From assembly GCA_964413425.1 (NCBI GenBank), contig CAYPST010000046.1, forward strand, positions 1-29,853: DNA of 29,853 nt, in the 5' to 3' direction. Within the stretch, counting starts at the first letter, position 1, and the number at the start of each line of letters is the position of its first letter. The stretch comes from DATFLS01 sp964413425. Its GTDB lineage: Bacteria; Fidelibacterota; JAANXI01. Below are positions 16,001-22,811 of the stretch, piece after piece. The translations under genes and the position numbers were made by a program. Below the pieces are notes generated by a model. The model worked only from the letters and a program-made list of their open reading frames with translations, made no database searches and was not told the DNA's origin.

Positions 16001-17365
16001 GCCGGGAACGGAGCAAAGAAGGATCTAATCGAACGCAGCGTTCAGGAGGTGGTTCGAACCAAACAGATTGTGAAACTGCCGCCGCAAACCTTGTTGAAGT
16101 CCCGGGAAGGGCAGAAAAGAGTGGTTGCCGAGAGTATTGCTCCATTGAAGAACGACCAGCAGGAAGTCATCGGAACGGTGATGGTCCTCCGTGATGAAAC
16201 GGAGAAGCACCGGATGGAAATGGAGCTGCTGAAATCCCGAAAACTGGAATCAGTGGGGACCCTGGCCGGCGGAATCGCTCATGATTTTAACAACATTCTG
16301 GCTGGCATCCTGGGATACATTTCCCTGGCGCGGCTTTCGATTTCGAATCCGGCAAAGATCGAGGAACTCATCCAGAAAACCGAAAAAGCCGTGCAGCGCG
16401 CTTCCAATTTGACGAATCAACTGCTCACCTTCTCAAAAGGAGGGGCCCCGGTTAAGGAGACGGCTTCCATCAAAGAAGTAATCGAAGAATCGGCACAGTT
16501 TGCACTTCATGGGTCCAATGTGAAGGGGGAATTGACCATCGCAGATGATCTCTGGCTGGTTGAAATGGATTCCGGCCAGATGGATCAGGTACTGCAGAAT
16601 ATAATTATCAATGCCGACCAGGCTATGGCCAGCGGAGGTACCGTGGTGCTCTCTGCCCGGAATACGGTGGTGAAAGAAAACAGCCAGCCCCTCTCAATCG
16701 CTCCCGGCAATTATGTGAAAATTACGGTACAGGATCACGGGGGCGGTATTCCGGAAGAGAATATAGATAAAATATTCGATCCATATTTTACTACCAAACA
16801 GATGGGAAACGGCCTTGGATTGGCTACGGCGTATTCGATTGTGAATAAGCACGGGGGATACATTAAAGCGGATTCCCAGGTCGGGGAAGGCACCACCATG
16901 ACCATCTATCTCCCGGCTACCGGAAAACAGGCTCACAAAGATAAATTCGATGAAGATGACACGATGAAGGTGCGGGGACAGAAAGTCCTGGTGATGGATG
17001 ATGAAGAAACCGTTCTGGAGGTGGCGTCTGAAATGTTAGCAAGCCTGGGCTGCACCGTAGAGAAGGCACTCGACGGAAGTGAAGCCATCGCAAAATATAA
17101 AAGTGCGTATGAACAGGGAAAGCCGTTTTCATTGGTGATTATCGATCTCACTGTTCCCGGGGGAAAAGGAGGAGTTGACACCATCCGTGAACTCCGTGCA
17201 TTTGACAATGGGGTGAAAGTGATTGTGTCCAGCGGATATTTCAATGATCCGGTGATGGCCAACTTTAAAGATCATGGATTTGATGCCAAAGTGGCCAAAC
17301 CATATAATCTGGAAAAATTGCAGCAGGCCATCTCCCACATCCGGGCAAGAAAAAGCAGCGCCTGA
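13040..17365 (+). CDS. Hybrid sensor histidine kinase: pseudo-receiver, six PAS, GAF, HisKA/HATPase, receiver
   Basis: 1441 residues, no membrane segment seen, so a cytoplasmic sensor. In order: a degenerate receiver-like domain (about 8-120) whose phospho-Asp position reads Leu in CVLYPLSWIDG; PAS domains at about 148-268, 273-375, 378-510, 522-640 and 649-765, most ending in the DIT-x-R/K PAC signature; a GAF domain (about 770-925); a sixth PAS (about 940-1060); the kinase core with H1081 in GGIAHDFNNILAG, an N-box NIIINADQA, DHGGGIP and GNGLGLA; and a C-terminal receiver (about 1310-1437) with VMDDEE, D1369 in VIIDLTVP, VSSGY and the lysine of AKPYN. It would autophosphorylate H1081 and pass phosphate to D1369. 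No output regulator or Hpt gene is adjacent, so its target lies elsewhere. ATG 13052 is an alternative start. Confidence 0.93.
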   Translation: MPSIMQQFILGESSAQIEQYTSLIDSVSLDTENISILNSRDLETALEKHTADIICVLYPLSWIDGLLVLSEIREINSDIPIILFGDSQYKERLTPVLASQNAQYISEGNRDELLELLENIPTTSIEEREAQHRESEEYSGSGLSDSAYKLLFELAEDAVFIMKNDIFIDCNAKTEQLFGRSSDQIIGRSPFEFSPPTQPDGRDSKEKAQEKIARALQGEPQRFEWRHQRSDGTSFETDVSLKSLGCGKGNLLQAIVRDITGRKKSEQQIMELSRYPEENPAPIFRFHRDGTVVYANPPGKKMLHKFSLKPGDVLPSSWMQSIQEYTRGEKNEPLEYEFQGKVFSFIFTTKPESGYITVYGHDITETKRSEIALKESEERYRAFVQTSSEGIFRLELDGQLPEGLSQAEQIDMFLNHGFVVEANDATVRMLGFRDIRDLLNTSVREIIERTNQEDIRVLQDFIGNNYRISDMEVQWEGIDGNTRILQSNIIGIRGSNESFRAWGTIRDITEEREKEEALRESEERFRLLAENIPGIVYLCNYDQHFTMLYLNDTFQDITGYPKEDFLNGDLHFSEIIHEEDLEAVYADIETAVREHEPYHLIYRVRHQSGEWRWLEEFGIGVFKDETLLFLEGFITDITQRRRAERAIRESEAKFRALTESTASLIFIYQDDRLQYVNTTGETLLGFSKEAMLGRKVWEFAHPDYRKMIRERALARQKGEDPPAQYEFKLLSCDGEEIWVDATLTRIEYRGRPAILGTAFDITERKRSEFIQSAIFQISEAAHTYQTLDQIYGSIHDIIRELMPAKNFYIALHNEQEETMEFPYFVDQYTEKAESRPVGTGITEYVLRTGQPLLATQDGLKKLIEHGEIIPFGRMPVDWLGVPLQTSDKTIGVLAVQSYDEGVRYTEAEKNILNFVSMQVAMTIVRKQTQAELVKERQQLAVTLQSVGDGVITTDTDGHIELVNRVGEELIGHTGQDASGQNLAGLFSAGNGAKKDLIERSVQEVVRTKQIVKLPPQTLLKSREGQKRVVAESIAPLKNDQQEVIGTVMVLRDETEKHRMEMELLKSRKLESVGTLAGGIAHDFNNILAGILGYISLARLSISNPAKIEELIQKTEKAVQRASNLTNQLLTFSKGGAPVKETASIKEVIEESAQFALHGSNVKGELTIADDLWLVEMDSGQMDQVLQNIIINADQAMASGGTVVLSARNTVVKENSQPLSIAPGNYVKITVQDHGGGIPEENIDKIFDPYFTTKQMGNGLGLATAYSIVNKHGGYIKADSQVGEGTTMTIYLPATGKQAHKDKFDEDDTMKVRGQKVLVMDDEETVLEVASEMLASLGCTVEKALDGSEAIAKYKSAYEQGKPFSLVIIDLTVPGGKGGVDTIRELRAFDNGVKVIVSSGYFNDPVMANFKDHGFDAKVAKPYNLEKLQQAISHIRARKSSA

Positions 17366-17450
17366 ATGAATTGAATCCTGGATGATTGAGGCTATTTAGA
17401 GAACGCCTCGCCCGAAGGGATGCTCCGAAGGAGTTTCTTCGAGGCCTTCG

Positions 17451-17610
17451 GCAAAGAGATCCCGTGACGACGGGACAAAGGGCGCAGAGAAATAATAATG
17501 AAAAATTACTTCTATATCCCGAAAATATTTTTGGATGCATACAACATGTATAATAAATGTAAGTCCGCCTTAGCATATTGTATCTGCATGCTGTTTTCTG
17601 AACACTCTCA
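17451..17610 (+). repeat. Dispersed ~150-bp repeat, copy 2
   Basis: It matches 10682-10830 in block order: AAGAGATCCCGT..ACGGGACAAAG at the start, then AATAAATGTAAGTC, TTAGCATATTGTATC and TTTTCTGAACACTCTCA at the end. Both copies sit just downstream of a plus-strand gene (plsC, hybrid kinase) in the same orientation. Confidence 0.65.
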
Positions 17611-17771
17611 TAATTCATAAATAGGACTATTAAATCTACTCAGTACAATTCCCGGAATGGTGCAAGCTCAGATATTTTTCTTCTTCACCCCGGGATTTCC
17701 CAACGGGATCCCTTACGGGACATCCCGGGGGTTCCGGGAAAACAGTCCCTCCATTGAACCGGTTTAACGGT

Positions 17772-17796
17772 TTTCCTGAGTTGACTTAATAGTCAT
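17772..17796 (+). repeat. 25-nt motif shared with 29720-29744
   Basis: It contains TTTCCTGAG, then ACTTAATAG, then CAT. 22 of 25 positions agree with the copy near the window end (mismatches at positions 10, 12 and 22). It directly precedes the near-palindromic element. Confidence 0.6.
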
Positions 17797-17810
17797 GTTC
17801 ATAAAAAATA

Positions 17811-18095
17811 GCACACAGCCTGTCCCGGTACGCCGGGGATTAACACAAATAAACTGATGACCACAGAAAAAAGAAGAAAAGAGGAAAGAGGAGCCCCGCC
17901 CCTGGGAGAGGAGCGGGTTCTTGAGAAGCTCCTGAGCGTAGAAATACACTGCACCAGTCCGCCACGCTTGACTCTTTCTTCTCTCTGCTCTGCTTTTATT
18001 CGTATAAATCTCTTTTTTCTGTGTTGATTCCCGATAGACGCAATCCCGACGCGTCGGGGTTCGTAATTGCCGCATTCCCGGGACAGGCCGTGTGC
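17811..18095. repeat. Near-palindromic ~285-bp element with hairpin-family ends
   Basis: The outer ends are inverted copies of GCACAC(A/G)GCCTGTCCCGG. Inside them, CACAGAAAAAAGA (17862-17874) and its exact complement (18011-18023) continue the symmetry. The CCCGG-TACG-CCGGG and CCCGA-CGCG-TCGGG hairpins are members of the same CCTGTCCCG-loop-CGGGGAAT family found near 4621 and 29523. It resembles a foldback or MITE-type element and encodes no transposase. Confidence 0.6.
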
Positions 18096-18243
18096 GATTC
18101 ATCAGGGTTCTCTTTTCATCAGGGTTATAAATAAATCGGGTTAATATAGTCTCACTGATGTAGTCGCCCTTACTTGTAGAAGTTCTTCGGCATTCTTTAC
18201 ATTGTTCTCACAGGAAAGCAGAAGGATAATGACCAGGTGATCA

Positions 18244-19446
18244 ATGCGGAATCACGTTCCACGAGAACAATTGAAATTGCAGCAGCTGAGAAAGCAGACC
18301 GCCTTTGTGTTCACAGCGAATTTCCTCCTCCTTTTTGGAGGAGTTGGTTTGCTGCAGCATTATTGGGATTTGACTTCGGCGTTCTATTGGTTTGGAGTCG
18401 CCGGCCTCCTGCTGAGTTATGAGTTTTTTGAAACGAACCAGTTGTTAGCGCAGAATCATCATCCCGGGCAGCATTTTCTCCTCACGAATCTGGGTGCAGG
18501 GAACGGATTGACCATTATCCGGGGAATGGTAATCGCAGCAGCCGGTGGATTTCTGGCTACGCCCTCGCCGACGGGCATCTGGCAATGGCTGCCGGGCTTG
18601 TTGTATTTGCTGGCCGTTCTCGGTGACCGGTTTGATGGGTATCTTGCCCGGCGGACCGATCATGTCACCCTCATGGGGGCGCAGCTGGATATGCGGCTGG
18701 ATGCGCTGGGGATCCTTATTGCCACCTTCCTGGGGCTCCGATTCAGTCGGCTTCCGGTGTGGTATCTGCTGGTCGGGTTTACGTTTTACTTCTTTACGCT
18801 GGGCAAATGGTACCGGTTACAACACAACAAACCGGTGTACACGCTGCCAGCAGATCCCGGCCGGCCACTGCTTGCGGGATTACAGATGGGATTTCTCAGT
18901 GTCAGCATTCTGCCGATTTTTCCACCGGAGGTCACCAGAACTGCAGCCATCATCTTTGGTGTGCCACTGCTGGTTACTTTCCTGCGTGATTGGCTTATAG
19001 TCAGCGGCCGGTATCATACCGTGACGGTTCGGTTTCCACATCTGTTCCATGCCGTACAAACATACTTTCAATCCATTGGATTGCCGGTATTGCGATTGCT
19101 CATCGTGGTGTGCGGACTTGTATTCCTCACCCGTGGAAACAGCGATTGGGTGCAGGAGATTCTCAGCGGGCTGGCTCATCGTGGAATTCCGCTTCCAGAA
19201 GGTGGAATCATGGGAGGGATGCTCCTGATGTTCGGAGCCATCGGGTGTGGTGTGCTCACCCGTATTGTATCGCTGCTGCTTATGGGGGCCATGGGCGGTA
19301 TTCTCACGACCTCTGCATCGCACCTGTTACCAACACTCCTGCTATTCATCGGTGGCATCCTGCTGCATACCGGCCCCGGACATTTCGCGCTCACTCGATG
19401 GGAGGAATCCCTGTTTTATCGAAACGCAGACACGGAAAATAAATAG
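18244..19446 (+). CDS. CDP-alcohol phosphotransferase family membrane protein
   Basis: 400 residues, about twice the length of typical single-function members because many extra helices flank the catalytic region. These enzymes join a CDP-activated alcohol (CDP-diacylglycerol, CDP-choline and similar) to an acceptor alcohol at the membrane. The complete signature D-x2-DG-x2-AR-x8-G-x3-D-x3-D is present: D128, D131-G132, A135-R136, G145, D149 and D153. All metal-binding aspartates are intact, so it should be active. The acceptor is unknown. A methyltransferase gene follows 18 nt later. The six-gene pterin-like operon converges on this pair, so a shared pathway is conceivable but unproven. The start is chosen from ATG 18244, with only a weak upstream ribosome site. 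Confidence 0.85.
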   Translation: MRNHVPREQLKLQQLRKQTAFVFTANFLLLFGGVGLLQHYWDLTSAFYWFGVAGLLLSYEFFETNQLLAQNHHPGQHFLLTNLGAGNGLTIIRGMVIAAAGGFLATPSPTGIWQWLPGLLYLLAVLGDRFDGYLARRTDHVTLMGAQLDMRLDALGILIATFLGLRFSRLPVWYLLVGFTFYFFTLGKWYRLQHNKPVYTLPADPGRPLLAGLQMGFLSVSILPIFPPEVTRTAAIIFGVPLLVTFLRDWLIVSGRYHTVTVRFPHLFHAVQTYFQSIGLPVLRLLIVVCGLVFLTRGNSDWVQEILSGLAHRGIPLPEGGIMGGMLLMFGAIGCGVLTRIVSLLLMGAMGGILTTSASHLLPTLLLFIGGILLHTGPGHFALTRWEESLFYRNADTENK

Positions 19447-19464
19447 CAGAGCTGTCATCATAGA

Positions 19465-20079
19465 ATGATAACCACGACCCATTGGGAACTGACGCACTTC
19501 ATCATACTCGGTGCCTATGCAGTGCAGTCATTGGAGTTACTGTTTTTACCGGTTCAGAGTGAATTTACTACCTCTGGGATGCTGCGCAGGCACAGGGAAG
19601 AACCTCGCAGGGACCTGATTTCACAATTACTGAAGCGGGTGTTACTTGTCACGATGGGAGTCGGAACCATCATCTCAGTAGGGACCTTTCTATTACCACT
19701 TGCTATCCTGCTTGCCCCGGAGGTATATCCCCTGCTTATGCCGGTACCACAATTGCAGACCCGGATAGCTGCACTCGCAGCGATGGTCGGAATTATCTCG
19801 GGATCATTCTTCACTCTCTTGGCCGTATTACAAATGTATGCGGCGAACTCTTCCCCTCGGCCGTTAATAACTTCCGGGGTCTTCCGGTTCTGCCGTAATC
19901 CAATCAGTCTGGGATTAATGTTAGTTGTCACCGGTTTTCTCCTGGCGTTTCCGTCCTGGGTCGGCCTGGCGGGTACGGGAGATATTTTCCGGCAATACCC
20001 GCGAGAATATCTGGCGGGAAATCCTCTCAAGAGCACCAGGAATAGAGTTCTGAGGATTGTCGGGCAAGGTATCTTATAA
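19465..20079 (+). CDS. Integral-membrane methyltransferase-like protein (ICMT/PEMT superfamily), atypical C-terminus
   Basis: 204 residues with four to five hydrophobic segments (about 9-27, 58-85, 97-125, 145-170). The segment PRPLITSGVFRFCRNPISLG is the hallmark of the isoprenylcysteine/phospholipid methyltransferase superfamily, where it precedes the last helices and the SAM site. In typical members a C-terminal E-E-x2-L-x4-F/Y-G-x2-Y-x2-Y tail follows. Here the tail after VGLAG is short and only DIFRQYPREYL vaguely resembles it, so the protein may be shortened by an internal deletion or simply divergent. It is probably co-transcribed with the CDP-alcohol phosphotransferase, which would suit lipid head-group methylation. 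Confidence 0.6.
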   Translation: MITTTHWELTHFIILGAYAVQSLELLFLPVQSEFTTSGMLRRHREEPRRDLISQLLKRVLLVTMGVGTIISVGTFLLPLAILLAPEVYPLLMPVPQLQTRIAALAAMVGIISGSFFTLLAVLQMYAANSSPRPLITSGVFRFCRNPISLGLMLVVTGFLLAFPSWVGLAGTGDIFRQYPREYLAGNPLKSTRNRVLRIVGQGIL

Positions 20080-20144
20080 CATCTTTTTTCATGTGTGCAT
20101 ACCATATTGCGGGATAGGTTGTATCCTCAGTGCGGGGGAAGGAC

Positions 20145-20239
20145 ATCCGCTTGTGGCGGATCGAATGAAGAGTGAAGAATGAAAAATGCAGAAGGTTCCG
20201 CTTATCGTCCGGGGGGTTGTTGGGCAGGGACTTCTCCCT
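20145..20239. terminator. Hairpins between convergent genes
   Basis: ATCCGC-TTGTG-GCGGAT (20145-20161) and AGGGA-CTTC-TCCCT (20226-20239) are perfect stems. They lie in the 190-bp gap where the plus-strand methyltransferase gene and the minus-strand operon converge. Neither has a clean T run. They may act as a bidirectional transcription barrier, but this is only suggested by position. Confidence 0.35.
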
Positions 20240-20269
20240 TCTCACAGGCCATCACGTTCCGATTGGAAA

Positions 20270-21214
20270 TTAACTTTTCCGCACCCTGCCGAAACAGTCC
20301 AGCTGGTGGGCAATTAGTGTTAATTGGTGATTATTCACCTGGGCATACCGTGTCATAATCCACTCTGCAAATCTGGCCTGATTTATTTCAGGGTCGGTGC
20401 GGAGTGCTTCTTCGATTGTCTTGATCATAAACCTGAGAAATGTCGCTGTATTCGCAGAATACCCATGTTCGCCCGGATGTACAATCCAATCGGAACTGCC
20501 GGTCGCAAGGAGTGGAGCATGGAGGGCAGGTAACTGTGTAAGTAATTGCCTCCCGCTGGAGCGACCCGCGATGGGCCTGCCATCTGACTTACGTCCATCC
20601 ATGGTATGATGATACCGTTGTTCGATCAGGCCATCGAACTGTTCGTCCATCGTGGGCAGTAAGTGGGTCATTCCGTCATAGTTTAAGGTGAAATAATAGA
20701 AGCCGTCGGGCTTCAACAAGGTAAAAATTTCTCGCAATGCGAAAGGGAGCGGGAATAAGTCCAGAACAGCATGAGCAAGAACCATATCCCAGCGATGCTG
20801 TTGCTGCGAATGATCGATAAATTCGAAAATATCGTCCGGAATAAGCTCAATCTCCACCTGACGTTTTTCAGATCTGAGGGCCACCCGGGTGGGAATCGAA
20901 TCGGCGGAACCAGCGAGTGTCTCCCATCCGAGGTGTGCAGACAGTTGTTCCATACGCGAGGGGATGTGCGCTAAGAAATCTGCGTTCAAATCCACAGCCG
21001 TATAGTGGGCATGGAGGAGACTCCCTTGCTCCAGCAGACGCTCCAACATAGTGCCGGTGCCGGCTCCGATTTCCAGTATCCGCACAGGCCGTTCTTGTTG
21101 GAGGGAGAAAAGTTCTCTTCGGACCAGTGCGAAAACGCGTTGATTCAGAGACCGGTCATCAACTTCTTTTTTCGATTCCAGATAATCGATATAAGAAATT
21201 TTGTTTTCCGTCAT
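20270..21214 (-). CDS. Class I SAM-dependent methyltransferase (last gene of the six-gene operon)
   Basis: 314 residues. The Rossmann-fold motif I is exact: ILEIGAGTG, with E48 to G54. YTAVDLNADFL supplies the motif II acidic residue, and WDMVLAHAVLDLFPLP and LKPDGFYYFTLNYDG are motif IV/VI-like. The C-terminal half (about 190-314) has no signature I recognise and may bind the substrate. The methyl acceptor is unknown; given the upstream neighbours, a glycosylated pterin-like molecule or lipid is the working guess. The start at 21214 is supported by GAAGGA 5 nt upstream on the minus strand. It begins 9 nt after the glycosyltransferase stop, which implies co-transcription. Confidence 0.85.
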   Translation of the reverse strand: MTENKISYIDYLESKKEVDDRSLNQRVFALVRRELFSLQQERPVRILEIGAGTGTMLERLLEQGSLLHAHYTAVDLNADFLAHIPSRMEQLSAHLGWETLAGSADSIPTRVALRSEKRQVEIELIPDDIFEFIDHSQQQHRWDMVLAHAVLDLFPLPFALREIFTLLKPDGFYYFTLNYDGMTHLLPTMDEQFDGLIEQRYHHTMDGRKSDGRPIAGRSSGRQLLTQLPALHAPLLATGSSDWIVHPGEHGYSANTATFLRFMIKTIEEALRTDPEINQARFAEWIMTRYAQVNNHQLTLIAHQLDCFGRVRKS

Positions 21215-21223
21215 AAAGATCCT

Positions 21224-22309
21224 TCAATGCTGTTCTGCTAATGATAAGAGAAATTGATGAATTTTTTCCATGGAGTCATTCCATTCCGGGTGGGCGTGGT
21301 AAGAATTCTGAGCGTTCAGACTCATCTGACAGAGGAGGTGTCTGTTCCCATCCACCATCCGGAGACAGCGGGCCAGTGCTTCGGCATCGCCCGGTTGCAC
21401 TAAAAATCCATTTTTACCATGATGCACAATTTCCGAAGCGCCTCCCACCGCTGATGCAACTGATGGGAGCCCGAATGCGAATCCTTCCAGATACGCCATG
21501 CCAAACGCCTCCGAATCCGATGGTACCACCAAAATGTGAGAGTTTCTCAATCGGGACTCCAGTGCCGGTCCGGTAAGTTGCCCATGCAGAAAAACTTTCC
21601 GCTCCGGACCGCCACCTCGAATTTGCCTTTTTATGCGATGGACATATGCAGAATTCCGGTCCAAAGATCCGATAACATGCAGCACAACTCTTGTCTGAGC
21701 GAAATCAGTCAGGGCGTCTAACAAGGTATGGAGCCGTTTACCCGGATGAAGATTTCCCAGAAATACGATTTCCAGGGCAGTGTCACTGTACGCCCGCTGT
21801 GCTATCTCCTCCTGGCTGGGAATGTTACGGAATCTGTTTCCGGCTGGCCACGCCACTACCGATGGTTTGGATTTGGAAAGGAGATGCTCTGTCTGCGCTC
21901 TGGAATAATAACTCGTATAAATTGCGCCATCAACGGATGTGAGATACTGGTATTCGATGGTCTGATAGAATTTTCGCAGCGGCGAATGTCGGGATAGGAC
22001 AGTCCGCAATGCATGGATCAGAGTGATTACCGGAATTTGCCTTTGCCGACGTATGCGCTCATTCATTCGAAACAGGGAAGGATGAGTTAACTCATCCTGG
22101 ATGAGAAGATCGTAGGTGTCGTGCGACAACAATTTAAAAATGTGCGGCCGGAAATTATGAAGCAGGTTAATCGAATAGGTGTGCTGCGGTATGGATATGA
22201 TTTTCACCCGGTGCCCCTGCGAACGGAGATGGTCGATGAGGAAACGATCATACAGGTAGCCTCCGGTTATGGTGGTGATGTCGCCGTAAATTACAAATCC
22301 AATCTGCAT
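21224..22309 (-). CDS. GT4-family glycosyltransferase (GT-B fold)
   Basis: 361 residues from ATG 22309 (MQIGFVIYGDITTITGGYLYD). Starting upstream at 22384 would overlap the PTPS homolog by 49 nt and add 25 non-conserved residues, so it is rejected. GGYLYDRFLIDHLRSQGHRV is the N-terminal acceptor-domain glycine loop. IVFLGNLHPGKRLHTLLDAL and SEAFGMAYLEGFAFGLPSVAS (the E-x7-E nucleotide-sugar motif) are the GT4 donor-domain signatures. It would transfer a hexose or similar sugar from a nucleotide donor, and the acceptor is unknown. The 26-nt gap to the PTPS homolog and the 9-nt gap to the methyltransferase place it firmly inside the operon. Confidence 0.92.
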   Translation of the reverse strand: MQIGFVIYGDITTITGGYLYDRFLIDHLRSQGHRVKIISIPQHTYSINLLHNFRPHIFKLLSHDTYDLLIQDELTHPSLFRMNERIRRQRQIPVITLIHALRTVLSRHSPLRKFYQTIEYQYLTSVDGAIYTSYYSRAQTEHLLSKSKPSVVAWPAGNRFRNIPSQEEIAQRAYSDTALEIVFLGNLHPGKRLHTLLDALTDFAQTRVVLHVIGSLDRNSAYVHRIKRQIRGGGPERKVFLHGQLTGPALESRLRNSHILVVPSDSEAFGMAYLEGFAFGLPSVASAVGGASEIVHHGKNGFLVQPGDAEALARCLRMVDGNRHLLCQMSLNAQNSYHAHPEWNDSMEKIHQFLLSLAEQH

Positions 22310-22335
22310 GGGTATATCCGCAAGGTATTTTCTTG

Positions 22336-22716
22336 CTATCCGGCCCTGGCGGTATATTCGGTCCAGGTTTCCGGATCTTCCCACAGTCTGATGGTGAGTT
22401 CATCGGGATTATGGAGTGAAATCGCGGATGAGATTCGATGATGGAAGATGCGGGCAAAGTGTTCGATGCTGGGATTGAGATTTTGAAATTCCGGTAATTC
22501 GTTGAGAGTGGCGTCCCGGTACCGGGTCAGGATAGTATCCAGCTCCTGCTCTATTTCTGTGAGATCAATGAGATATCCATGGTCATTCAACGTGTCACCG
22601 GTAATACGCACCTCCACCTGGTAGTGATGCGAGTGCCATTGGTTCTCATCTCCGAAGTCACCACCCGTCAAGTAATGCTGCGCCACAAATGAACGCCGGA
22701 TTCCTAATCGATACAT
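22336..22716 (-). CDS. Divergent 6-pyruvoyl-tetrahydropterin synthase/QueD homolog lacking the catalytic triad
   Basis: 126 residues, T-fold, full length. The zinc histidines H14 (FVAQHYL), H28 and H30 (WHSHHYQVEV) are present, as is the substrate-anchoring E85 in NPSIE and the late E114 in LWEDPETW. In QueD and PTPS a Cys lies four residues before the second zinc His, and an Asp-His pair in L-D-H-x2-L-N completes the triad. Here these positions are E24 and R67/D68 in YRDATLN. A Glu in place of the Cys recalls the PTPS-III type that makes 6-hydroxymethyl-dihydropterin, but the loss of Asp-His is beyond that. It therefore probably acts on a dihydroneopterin-type or related substrate by another reaction, so the gene symbol queD is not used. 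AAAGGA precedes ATG 22716. Confidence 0.85.
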   Translation of the reverse strand: MYRLGIRRSFVAQHYLTGGDFGDENQWHSHHYQVEVRITGDTLNDHGYLIDLTEIEQELDTILTRYRDATLNELPEFQNLNPSIEHFARIFHHRISSAISLHNPDELTIRLWEDPETWTEYTARAG

Positions 22717-22811
22717 GCTGGTTCCTTTCGGTTTGTTCGTATTCCGTAGATTTTAAATTCCATGGTATTAACTTGAATCTGTTCTGAGGGATAGAGTTTC
22801 GCCGTGCGTGT

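Larger units (their letters stand above)
17366..18243. other. 878-bp intergenic region packed with repeats
   Basis: No convincing gene. It contains copy 2 of the ~150-bp dispersed repeat (17451-17610), C/G-rich inverted segments around 17690-17740 (GGGATCCC and CCCGGG pairs), the 25-nt motif at 17772-17796, and the near-palindromic element 17811-18095. A 112-codon minus-strand open frame (17764-18102) runs through the palindrome and is rejected as a gene. The last 140 bp are the leader of the CDP-alcohol phosphotransferase gene and include a four-codon frame (18229-18240) with a GAAGGA site. Confidence 0.6.

Noticed and set aside
17764..18102. 112-codon minus-strand open frame
   Set aside because: It runs through the near-palindromic element; its sequence follows the repeat symmetry and has no domain signature.
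22309..22384. Longer glycosyltransferase start at 22384
   Set aside because: It would overlap the upstream gene by 49 nt, and the added residues do not match the GT4 N-terminus.
22336..22716. Straight annotation as queD (queuosine biosynthesis)
   Set aside because: The catalytic Cys, Asp and His positions are replaced and no queC/queE/queF gene is nearby.
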